Shown: positions 1 through 6,575 of the stretch, piece after piece | How the letters are laid out: every line of letters starts with the position of its first letter | Numbering within the stretch: the stretch's first letter is position 1 | Origin: an uncultured Paracoccaceae bacterium | GTDB taxonomy: Bacteria; Pseudomonadota; Alphaproteobacteria; Rhodobacterales; Rhodobacteraceae | Length of the DNA: 10,610 nucleotides | Assembly (NCBI GenBank): GCA_937916485.1 | Contig: CALFSV010000196.1 | Location: 1 to 10,610 of the forward strand | Reading direction: 5' to 3' | The notes under the pieces: model-generated | Databases searched by the model: none | The model's input: only the letters and a program-made list of their open reading frames with translations | What the model was told of the DNA's origin: nothing | Translations under genes and position numbers: made by a program

Positions 1-4
1 ACCC

Positions 5-1591
5 TTATCGTTTTTCATCCTGTCGGAACGCGCCTTGCACGATACGGTCGATCACCATTGCGACGAATAGAATGGCGAAGCCGCCCAAAAGTCCCGGCCC
101 TTTGGCAGCGTATTGCAGCGCCTCCAGTATTTCCTTGCCCAGTCCGCCACCACCAATCAGTGAGATGATCACCACCATGGATAGACACATCAGGATGGTC
201 TGGTTCACTCCGGCCATGATCGACGGTAAGGCAAGGGGGATTTCAACATCTTTGAGTAGCTGCGCCCTCGACGCGCCGAAGGCCACAGCCGCCTCCTTTA
301 TGCTTTCCGGCACACCGCGCATGCCAAGCGCCGTTAGACGGATCACGGGCGGCATTCCAAAGATGATTGTGGCCAATATGCCCGGCGGATTTCCTGTCCC
401 GAAAAATGCGATGATCGGGATCAGGTAGACAAAGGCAGGTAGCGTTTGCATCAGGTCCAGAACCGGCTCGGCAATCCTGTAAGCGCGGTGTGATTTGCCG
501 AACCATATCCCAAGCGGGATGCCCATCGCGACGCACAGGGTTACGGATGCGCCGACAAGTGCAACAGTCTCCATCGTAACTTCCCAATATCCTAGAAGCG
601 CTATGTATGCCAAAGCCGCTGCCGTAAAGATCGCCACACGGGGACCTGCTGCGCGCCAGGCGGTAACGCAGATCACCAACATCACGACAGGCCAGGGAGA
701 ACCTTCCAGAGCAAGGGTCAAAGCATCAAGCACGGCCCGAACGCCCGCGACGATTCCATCGAAGAAATCACCGCCCGCATCCGCAGTCCCATCAATGCGA
801 TCTTCCATCGAGCTTGCAACACGCGAAAACAAGGTGCCATTGCCTTCCCCCAGAATGAGCTCTGAAACACGCTGTTCAGGGAAGCTGTCGAGCAGGGCTA
901 GCGAAGAATTCACAGTGAACTTGTAGATAACTAGCGGGCCGATCACTCCGGTCAGGACAGCTCCGGAGATAGTATTGCGCAGAGAACGCCCGCTCTCAGT
1001 CGCTTCGGGGTCAATCCGCCATTTGGAATATTGCTTCTCATAGATTTGGTTCGCCAGAAATCCTTGGATCAGCTTGAAAACTATCAAGAGGGCGAAACCG
1101 GTTACCATGATCGTCACAGCCTCGGCTTGGCCAGTGTCGGCTTGGGCAAGGCTTCGATCTGCCGCGGACTGAATATTGCCCGCAAGCTTGGTGAAACGAT
1201 CTATATCTGCCTGTTCGGTCGCATCCTGGGCGCGTTGCAACAATTCTGTAGCACGGTCTCGCTGCCGGGCTGCACGCTCAGCCATATCTGCTCCGGGATT
1301 CCCCCACAATCCGCGGCCAATTTGGACCCATGCAATCACCTCGAGAATGAGGAACGTCCAGAACATGCCCCAGACCGCACGCGAGGCCGACCAAAGCGGC
1401 CCCAGCACTGCCGCCCACAGGTTGAAGGTGACCGGCAGGACGCTGGTATTGTCGTGGATCTTGTGAATCGCCTTGCAGTAATAGTCGCCGTACAGCCCCG
1501 CAAATTCTTTGATCGAGGCGTTCAGCGCTTCGGTGTCGACCTCTATATTCGAGGCGGCGGTGACTTTCATGTCGGTCGATGTATCAGTCAT
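5..1591 (-). CDS. ABC importer permease, ProW/OpuAB type, with a long extra N-terminal membrane domain
   Basis: This is the inner-membrane channel subunit of a glycine-betaine/proline-betaine-type importer, 528 aa. The C-terminal part (about 275-522) is a standard binding-protein-dependent permease domain with several hydrophobic segments and the EAA loop (E433-A-A, G439, ending I451-P-L-A-L-P456) that contacts the ATPase. E. coli ProW is about 354 aa, so some 170-250 residues are extra. These include hydrophobic stretches near 52-92, a charged Ala/Gln/Arg-rich helix likely to be a coiled coil (about 102-155), and further hydrophobic stretches near 159-180 and 207-225. The FNLWAAVLGPLW segment (56-67) recalls DUF2628 membrane proteins (from memory). 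The ATG overlaps the ATPase stop by 8 nt (ATGACTGA), pointing to translational coupling, and AGGGGGGCAAGA lies directly before it. The substrate cannot be read from sequence; a quaternary amine is the family expectation. Confidence 0.93.
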   Translation of the reverse strand: MTDTSTDMKVTAASNIEVDTEALNASIKEFAGLYGDYYCKAIHKIHDNTSVLPVTFNLWAAVLGPLWSASRAVWGMFWTFLILEVIAWVQIGRGLWGNPGADMAERAARQRDRATELLQRAQDATEQADIDRFTKLAGNIQSAADRSLAQADTGQAEAVTIMVTGFALLIVFKLIQGFLANQIYEKQYSKWRIDPEATESGRSLRNTISGAVLTGVIGPLVIYKFTVNSSLALLDSFPEQRVSELILGEGNGTLFSRVASSMEDRIDGTADAGGDFFDGIVAGVRAVLDALTLALEGSPWPVVMLVICVTAWRAAGPRVAIFTAAALAYIALLGYWEVTMETVALVGASVTLCVAMGIPLGIWFGKSHRAYRIAEPVLDLMQTLPAFVYLIPIIAFFGTGNPPGILATIIFGMPPVIRLTALGMRGVPESIKEAAVAFGASRAQLLKDVEIPLALPSIMAGVNQTILMCLSMVVIISLIGGGGLGKEILEALQYAAKGPGLLGGFAILFVAMVIDRIVQGAFRQDEKR

Positions 1592-2621
1592 TCTTGCCCC
1601 CCTGTATACCGCGCAGCAGGCGCGGCTTGGTTACGACGCCAACATCAACGCCGCCTTTGGTGATAACAACAGGCTGATCCGTTCCGACAGCCAAGTCGAT
1701 CAACTGATCGAGGTCGGCGCTTTCGTCGGCGCGCGGTGCCCCGTCGAGCGGGCTGGGATGGCTGTCTATCGGCTCCATGATCGAATGCGCCTTGACCAGT
1801 TTCAGTTTGGAAATGCCCTGCACGAATTCGCGCACATAGTCATCGACTGGGTTCATTACGATGTCTTCGGGCGTGCCGATCTGAACGATCACGCCATCTT
1901 TCATTATGGCGATGCGGTGTCCGATCCGGATCGCCTCATCAAGGTCATGGGTGATAAAGAGAGTTGTCTTCTTCAATTGCGCAACGAGTGCCTTGAACTG
2001 GTCCTGCAGCTGTAAACGAATGAGTGGATCGAGCGCGGAAAAGGGCTCATCCATTAGCAATATCTCGGGGTCTGATGCAAGTGCGCGGGCAATACCCACG
2101 CGCTGCTGCATCCCGCCGGACAATTCCTTGGGAAGGCGATCCTCATACCCTGTTAAATCCACAAGACCAAGCGCATGATCCGAAATCGCCCAGCGTTTGG
2201 ATTTTGAGATTTTGCGGATTTCCAGAGGATAGGCGACGTTATCACGAACGGAGCGATGAGGCATCAGCGCCATGTGCTGAAACACCATGCCAATCTGTTG
2301 GGCACGAACCCGGCGCAACTCGCGTTCGCTCAGTGATTGTACGTCCCTACCAAGAATTTCAATCTGTCCTGCGGTGGGTTCGATCAGGCGATTAATATGG
2401 CGAACCAGCGTGGATTTACCCGAACCGGACAGACCCATGATGCAGAAGATTTCGCCCCGTTCCACTTCGAACGTGGCCCCCTGGACGCCCACGACACAGC
2501 CAAAGCGTTCGAGCACTTCGGGCTTGTCTATTCCTTCAGATTTGACGGCTGCCATCGCTTTATCAGCGTTGGTTCCGAAAATCTTCCAGACATCTGTCAG
2601 TTTGACGACAGTTTCACTCAT
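1584..2621 (-). CDS. ABC importer ATP-binding protein, ProV/OpuAA type
   Basis: This is the cytoplasmic ATPase that powers the betaine-type importer, 345 aa. Visible motifs are Walker A GLSGSGKST (63-71), Q-loop Q115, ABC signature LSGGMQQR (167-174), Walker B ILLMDEP (187-193) and switch H225. The N-terminus has the VWKIFG motif (11-16) and the extra helix typical of ProV. After the NBD there is only one weak CBS-like stretch (about 300-340, PVVITKGGVDVGVVT), whereas ProV of about 400 aa carries a CBS pair. The start at 2621 is chosen because AAGAGGCG lies just upstream and MSETVVKL begins the family homology. An in-frame ATG at 2687 would add 22 residues and translate through a strong hairpin, so it is less likely. 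The gene follows the binding-protein gene after 69 nt and overlaps the permease start. Confidence 0.95.
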   Translation of the reverse strand: MSETVVKLTDVWKIFGTNADKAMAAVKSEGIDKPEVLERFGCVVGVQGATFEVERGEIFCIMGLSGSGKSTLVRHINRLIEPTAGQIEILGRDVQSLSERELRRVRAQQIGMVFQHMALMPHRSVRDNVAYPLEIRKISKSKRWAISDHALGLVDLTGYEDRLPKELSGGMQQRVGIARALASDPEILLMDEPFSALDPLIRLQLQDQFKALVAQLKKTTLFITHDLDEAIRIGHRIAIMKDGVIVQIGTPEDIVMNPVDDYVREFVQGISKLKLVKAHSIMEPIDSHPSPLDGAPRADESADLDQLIDLAVGTDQPVVITKGGVDVGVVTKPRLLRGIQGGKND

Positions 2622-2647
2622 GAACGCCTCTTGGTGTAAAATGTAAG

Positions 2648-2673
2648 ACTGGACCGACTTCGGTCGGTCCAGT
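2648..2673 (-). promoter_or_regulatory. Perfect 11-bp hairpin between binding protein and ATPase genes
   Basis: ACTGGACCGAC and its exact reverse complement flank a 4-nt loop (CGAA on the transcribed strand). The structure lies 17 nt after the binding-protein stop and 26 nt before the ATPase start. No T-run follows, so it is not a standard intrinsic terminator. In ABC importer operons such stem-loops often stabilise the upstream message or cause partial termination, so that binding protein is made in excess. That role is inferred here. Confidence 0.75.
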
Positions 2674-2690
2674 AATTGTCGTTTCATCTA

Positions 2691-3650
2691 TCAGTTGACG
2701 AACCAGCCCAGCACCCTGTCTTCGTTCGCGGCGATCCATTCAGCAGCAAAGACCTCGACATCCTTGTTGTTCACGGCAACTTCAAATGCCATCGATGAAA
2801 GCGCGTCGGAATCAAGCGACATATTCGCAAGCATTGCTGCAGCCTCAGGGAAGTCACTTTCCAGAGAGGTGGCATAGAACACATGAAGCGTCGACGAGGG
2901 CCAACCCACATCGGCGGAGGAGTTTTCAAGCCAGTTGGGATCGTCCGTCGGTTGGACGACAGTCCAGCGCTCGGGATCATGCGGCGTTTCTTCCAGCGTG
3001 GTCAGGTCATGCAGCGCAAAGATATAGTGCGGCCCATAGCATTGCCCAACCCAGCCTTCGCCCGCCTTAATCGCATTGTCCAACTGGGCGTAGGCAATTG
3101 TTTCGTCCATTTCGACCAAATCAAAGACCTGATCATATCCAATGCTCTTGGCCCGAATACGCTCAACGTTGGTTGACGCCCATCCAGCCGCTCCGATCCA
3201 GATTTCGCCTGTGCCGTCGCCGTTAGAATCGAACAATGCGGCTGTATCGGGGTTCGTAAGATCTTCGATAGACGAAATGCCATGTTCCTCGGCAAAGCCC
3301 TTCGGAATGCACACCGATGTGAACCCTTGCACACTATTAGAGTTCATTGCGACACTGCCCTTCTCTGTCACAAAGGTGTCATGAAGGTTCTGTTGGTTCG
3401 GCAACCAGACTTCGGGATGGACGTGCATGGAGCCTTTGTCCATTCCTTCAAAAATAATGGCGTTTGTCCCAGTCTGAAGTTCAACTTCAAGCCCCAGGTT
3501 TTGTTCTAGAGCCAGTTTGATGATATGCGAGGTCGCGTTGGCAGTCGGCCAGTTGGGTACGCCGACAACAATATCCTGCGCCATTGCGCAAGTCGCAGTC
3601 ATTGCGACTGCAACCGCTCCGCCTAATGTGTTTTTCGCAATTCTCTTCAT
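2691..3650 (-). CDS. Periplasmic substrate-binding protein, ProX/OpuAC type
   Basis: This is the secreted ligand-binding subunit of the ABC importer, 319 aa. A classic signal peptide is visible: KR near the N-terminus, a hydrophobic core GGAVAVAMTATCA, and probable cleavage after AMA (residue 24), leaving QDIVVG. The mature part is an OpuAC domain. Trp residues at 34 (NWPTA), 82 (EVWLPN), 157 and 200, plus GPHYIFALHDL (206-216), are aromatic positions of the kind that box quaternary ammonium groups in ProX proteins. Which ligand is bound cannot be told. A short Asp/Gly loop DSNGDGTGE (141-149) looks able to bind a cation. The start at 3650 is favoured over an in-frame ATG at 3710 by GGAGGAAGAAAC directly before it and by the signal peptide. 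The gene ends in tandem in-frame stops (TGA TAG). It is first in its transcription unit, behind its own promoter. Confidence 0.94.
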   Translation of the reverse strand: MKRIAKNTLGGAVAVAMTATCAMAQDIVVGVPNWPTANATSHIIKLALEQNLGLEVELQTGTNAIIFEGMDKGSMHVHPEVWLPNQQNLHDTFVTEKGSVAMNSNSVQGFTSVCIPKGFAEEHGISSIEDLTNPDTAALFDSNGDGTGEIWIGAAGWASTNVERIRAKSIGYDQVFDLVEMDETIAYAQLDNAIKAGEGWVGQCYGPHYIFALHDLTTLEETPHDPERWTVVQPTDDPNWLENSSADVGWPSSTLHVFYATSLESDFPEAAAMLANMSLDSDALSSMAFEVAVNNKDVEVFAAEWIAANEDRVLGWFVN

Positions 3651-3792
3651 GTTTCTTCCTCCGTGTTGATCTCTCGTTGTAGGTGAAGGCTGCGTGCTTG
3701 ATCGGTTCATGTGCGATCATCCGCGTCCCCCCCCTTTTCCAAATCGATTGCTGACGAAGGCATTCGATCTGCGGCAAGTTCGTCAAAGTTCC

Positions 3793-3818
3793 ATATTAAG
3801 GAACTCAGGTTCCATGAT
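3793..3818 (-). promoter_or_regulatory. Candidate IclR-type operator before the importer genes
   Basis: The core is an exact inverted repeat, GGAAC-TCAG-GTTCC (3800-3813). A further GTTCC at 3788-3792 makes an outer repeat GTTCC-N7-GGAAC that shares the middle arm. Across 26 bp the site matches the palindrome before the hydroxylase gene at 18 positions with no gaps (9336-9361 aligned to 3793-3818). It sits just downstream of the -10 box, about +2 to +15 for the core, where a bound repressor would block transcription. The core resembles the E. coli IclR box (GGAAA-N3-TTTCC) with one more spacer base. Confidence 0.6.
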
Positions 3819-3821
3819 TAG

Positions 3822-3850
3822 ATCATTGTAACCAAGAGTTACAATGTCAA
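3822..3850 (-). promoter_or_regulatory. Predicted sigma-70 promoter for the importer operon
   Basis: On the minus strand an exact -35 TTGACA (3845-3850) is followed after 17 nt by AATGAT (3822-3827), a 4/6 match to TATAAT. The -35 contains the TGA stop of the upstream enolase-family gene, so the promoter is packed against its end. The predicted start near 3815 gives a leader of about 165 nt before the binding-protein ATG. Confidence 0.55.
3824..3846 (-). repeat. Perfect 9-bp inverted repeat within the importer promoter
   Basis: CATTGTAAC and GTTACAATG are exact reverse complements separated by 5 nt. The repeat begins right after the enolase-family stop codon and spans the spacer and parts of the -35 and -10 boxes of the predicted importer promoter. 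As RNA it could form a 3' hairpin on the upstream message, but no T-run follows. As DNA it could be the operator of a second regulator, because it does not resemble the GGAAC sites next to it. Confidence 0.55.
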
Positions 3851-4947
3851 GCTTCTAAAGAACGCAGGGCCTCTTCGTTCATCTCGATACCTAAACCCGG
3901 TCTTTGGGGCAGACTGGCGTAGCCGCCTGATATGGCAAAGTCGCAATCAGAGAAGTGCGCGCCTAACTCCATGTAATCATAGAATAACTCTGCGTATTTT
4001 GCGTTTGGCATAACGGCGCAGACGTGAAGCATCGCGAGGAATCCGACAGACGTACTGTTCCAATTATGAGGTGAGACTTGGACATCATGGGCATCGGCCA
4101 TCGCACCGATTTCTAACATTGAAAGGATGCCACCCGCGCCTGCAATGTCAGGGTTGAGGACATCGGCGGCGCGCGTTTTCAGGACATCGCGGCAATGGCG
4201 AATGCTCGATTGCCTCTCGCCCGTCGTCACTCTGGTTCTGATGCGGGTTCGAAATTCTGCGAGGGCGTCGAGGTTATCGCCTGTAACAGGTTCTTCGATC
4301 CAATACGGATCGTAGGGCTCAAAAAGCCGCGCTGCCTTGAGGGCGAGATTTGGGTCCGATGGGACAGCAAAATCCAACATAAGGTCAACATCCGGCCCGA
4401 TCTCTTCGCGCGTCAATCGCACGCAGGCCTCGGCCTCTGCCAACGTCGCGCGTCGCAAGGGGTAAATTTTTACCGCGCGATACCCTTGCGCGCACAACAT
4501 CCCGCAACGCGCCGCAACGGCCTCGGCGGATTGAACGGGGTTGTCCCAGGCGTTCGCATAGACTGGTATCCTGTCGGCAATTGCACCGCCCAGCAGCGCA
4601 TGCACCGGCTGGTTCAATGATTTCCCAAGCAGATCCCAAAGCGCGATTTCAATGGCGCTAACCGCGGCGGTGTAGTCAATACCGGCGTGCTTGGTCTCCA
4701 TCGGTTTTGCAATTTCATTCAAGAACCGGCGCGGCGATGCGCCGGACATCTGCGCCAAAGCCCCGCAAAGTGTATCAATGATTTCGTGGCATGCGCGCTG
4801 ACGATGCTGAAGGGCATAGGCTTCTCCCCAGCCACTCAGTCCAGATTCTGTCCCAAGTTTCACGAATACGGTCGTATGTCCCATCGACCAACCGTCTGAA
4901 CTTGGCACGGCTTTGACCAGAAAAATACTATGCCCCGAGATTTTCAT
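3847..4947 (-). CDS. Enolase-superfamily enzyme, mandelate racemase subgroup, probable acid dehydratase
   Basis: This 366-aa soluble enzyme has the capping domain followed by the barrel. Enolase-superfamily members remove the alpha-proton of a carboxylate bound to Mg2+. Metal ligands are D192 (LMLDFA), E218 (WIEEP) and E244 (TTGER). The His-Asp dyad is D267 (NPDIAGAGG) and H294 (SPHNW), with E320 near the end. The spacings 26-26-23-27 equal those of mandelate racemase (195-221-247-270-297), so the register is firm. The usual KxK pair is K160-I-Y162: the catalytic second Lys is Tyr. A one-base, His-dependent dehydration of a hydroxy-acid is therefore likelier than racemisation (inference). AAGGA lies 7 nt before the ATG. 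It is 67 nt downstream of the ALDH gene and probably ends the catabolic unit. The substrate is unknown. Confidence 0.92.
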   Translation of the reverse strand: MKISGHSIFLVKAVPSSDGWSMGHTTVFVKLGTESGLSGWGEAYALQHRQRACHEIIDTLCGALAQMSGASPRRFLNEIAKPMETKHAGIDYTAAVSAIEIALWDLLGKSLNQPVHALLGGAIADRIPVYANAWDNPVQSAEAVAARCGMLCAQGYRAVKIYPLRRATLAEAEACVRLTREEIGPDVDLMLDFAVPSDPNLALKAARLFEPYDPYWIEEPVTGDNLDALAEFRTRIRTRVTTGERQSSIRHCRDVLKTRAADVLNPDIAGAGGILSMLEIGAMADAHDVQVSPHNWNSTSVGFLAMLHVCAVMPNAKYAELFYDYMELGAHFSDCDFAISGGYASLPQRPGLGIEMNEEALRSLEA

Positions 4948-5014
4948 TATCGTTCCTTTTCGAGTTCATTTGCCTTGGTGTTCAGATCAATTAAATGTTT
5001 GATCCCGTGCGAGA

Positions 5015-6454
5015 TCAGAATCCATGCAAGGTTTTTGTCTCCAGATAGTCCTCCAGCCCCATCGGCCCACCTTCGCGACCGTTGCCGGACTGTTTGTAGC
5101 CGCCAAAGGGCGACCCATAGGCCATTCCGGCGCCATTGAGATGGATTGCACCTGCCTGCAGTTGACGCGACACACGCTTTGCGCGATCCATGTCACCGGT
5201 TTGAATATAGGCGGCCAGACCGTAAGGCGTGTCATTGGCAATTTCGATTGCCTCGGCCTCATCCTCGAAGGGAATAATGACCAGAACAGGCCCGAAAATC
5301 TCTTCGCGCGCAATCCGCATGTCGTTTGAAACATCCGCGAAGATGGTTGGTTTGGCGAACCAGCCCGTCGGGTGATCCTCCGGTTTACCTAGCCCTCCGA
5401 CAAGTAGGGTTGCCCCTTCCTGGATGCCGATTTTGATCATCTCTTGCACACGGTCAAATTGCACTTTGTCGAAGAGCGGGCCGATGTGATCGCCTTCCTC
5501 CGCCGGATTGCCAACCTCAACTGCAGCCGCTGTCCGCTTCGCGATTTCCAGCACTTGGTCGTAACAGTTACGTTCCACAAGTAAGCGTGTGGCCGCATCA
5601 CATGACTGACCTGTATTAAACATGGTTTTTGCCACCGATGCGGCCACTCGTTCCTCAAGATCACAATCTGCGAAGACGAGGTTGGGTGATTTCCCCCCCA
5701 ATTCGAGAGTGACCCTTTTGACCATGGGTGCGGCGTCGTGGGAGACAGCGATGCCAGCATTTGTCGACCCGGTGAATGAAATCATGCGAATGTCAGGATG
5801 CTGCGACAATGCAGCACCAACGGCTGTGCCGGTGCCATTGACGAGATTGAAGACGCCCGGCGGACAACCAGCCTCATCTAGGATTTCCGCATAAATCATG
5901 GCCGAAATCGGCGTATGTTCGCTTGGCTTCAGAACGCAGGTGCATCCGGTCGCCAGTGCGGGCAAGACCTTCAACGCGATCTGGTTGATTGGCCAGTTCC
6001 ACGGCGTGATTAGGCCACAAACCCCGACTGGTTCACGGACCAACGTATCGCCGTTGCTCAACTCCAACCGCTCTTCCAGTGCTTCGAGTGCTTCGATAAA
6101 ACCGTCAAGATGCCCGAGCCCCGCATCAGCCTGCGCCGAACGCGCCATTGAGATCGGAGCTCCCATCTCAATGCGCATCGCTTGTGCCAAATCCTCCAGT
6201 CGTTTTTCGGTGATGGCTTTCACAGCAATGAGCAATGAAAGACGATCATCCTTGCTTGTTTGCGCATAGGATTGAAACGCTTCGTTGGCAGCCGTGACGG
6301 CCCTGTTCACGTCGTCCCTGTTGCCAAGCGACACGGTTCCCACCTGTTCCTCTGTTGCCGGATTAAGGACGGGCATTTGATCCGCCGATATCGGATCGAC
6401 CCAACGCCCTCCGATATAGAATTTGCCCAAGTTGGTAAGGTCGGGAGCGTACAT
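5015..6454 (-). CDS. NAD(P)-dependent aldehyde dehydrogenase
   Basis: This 479-aa cytoplasmic enzyme oxidises an aldehyde to the acid with NAD(P)+. It has all hallmarks of the family: the oxyanion-hole Asn N153 (PWNWP), K176 (LKPSEH), FTGS (227-230), general base E251 (LELGGKSPN), nucleophile C285 (GQSCDAATR) and E385 (EEIFGPV). The length is normal. The loop GQSCDAATR is closer to the GQSCNAPTR loop of several broad alcohol/aldehyde-pathway ALDHs than to the GQVCSNGTR-like loop of BetB, so I do not call it betaine-aldehyde dehydrogenase. AAGGA lies 8 nt before the ATG. Its place directly after the GMC alcohol oxidase makes it the likely second oxidation step: alcohol to aldehyde by GMC, then to the acid here. 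This order is inferred from context. Confidence 0.94.
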   Translation of the reverse strand: MYAPDLTNLGKFYIGGRWVDPISADQMPVLNPATEEQVGTVSLGNRDDVNRAVTAANEAFQSYAQTSKDDRLSLLIAVKAITEKRLEDLAQAMRIEMGAPISMARSAQADAGLGHLDGFIEALEALEERLELSNGDTLVREPVGVCGLITPWNWPINQIALKVLPALATGCTCVLKPSEHTPISAMIYAEILDEAGCPPGVFNLVNGTGTAVGAALSQHPDIRMISFTGSTNAGIAVSHDAAPMVKRVTLELGGKSPNLVFADCDLEERVAASVAKTMFNTGQSCDAATRLLVERNCYDQVLEIAKRTAAAVEVGNPAEEGDHIGPLFDKVQFDRVQEMIKIGIQEGATLLVGGLGKPEDHPTGWFAKPTIFADVSNDMRIAREEIFGPVLVIIPFEDEAEAIEIANDTPYGLAAYIQTGDMDRAKRVSRQLQAGAIHLNGAGMAYGSPFGGYKQSGNGREGGPMGLEDYLETKTLHGF

Positions 6455-6483
6455 GTTGCATTCCTTAAAAGTTAGATCTTAGT

Positions 6484-6501
6484 AACAGCGAAAACGCTGT
6501 T
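6484..6501 (-). repeat. 7-bp hairpin in the GMC-ALDH spacer
   Basis: AACAGCG and CGCTGTT are exact reverse complements around a 4-nt loop (TTTT on the transcribed strand). The structure lies 74 nt after the GMC stop and 29 nt before the ALDH start, in a 121-nt spacer with nothing else recognisable. There is no following T-run, so read-through into the ALDH gene is expected. A role in RNA processing or stability is possible but not shown. Confidence 0.5.
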
Positions 6502-6575
6502 TCAAATAATGCGGCAAGCTTGCAATGCCATGTGTTTCTGACTAGGCGCAGAGCGCAACGTTCTTCTTAGCCATG

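Noticed and set aside
1031..1663. Long plus-strand open frames opposite the permease and other genes (for example 1031-1663 and 6645-7487)
   Set aside because: They lie antisense to clear conserved genes, have no recognisable domains or good ribosome binding sites, and are explained by codon bias of the true strand.
4985..5004. Inverted repeat GATCAA-N8-TTGATC after the aldehyde dehydrogenase gene
   Set aside because: Short arms, AT-rich, no T-run and no similarity to the other sites. Such repeats are expected by chance.
6452..6470. TTAAGGAA before the aldehyde dehydrogenase gene as a third operator half-site
   Set aside because: It is the ribosome binding site and lacks the paired NTTCC arm at 4-bp spacing.
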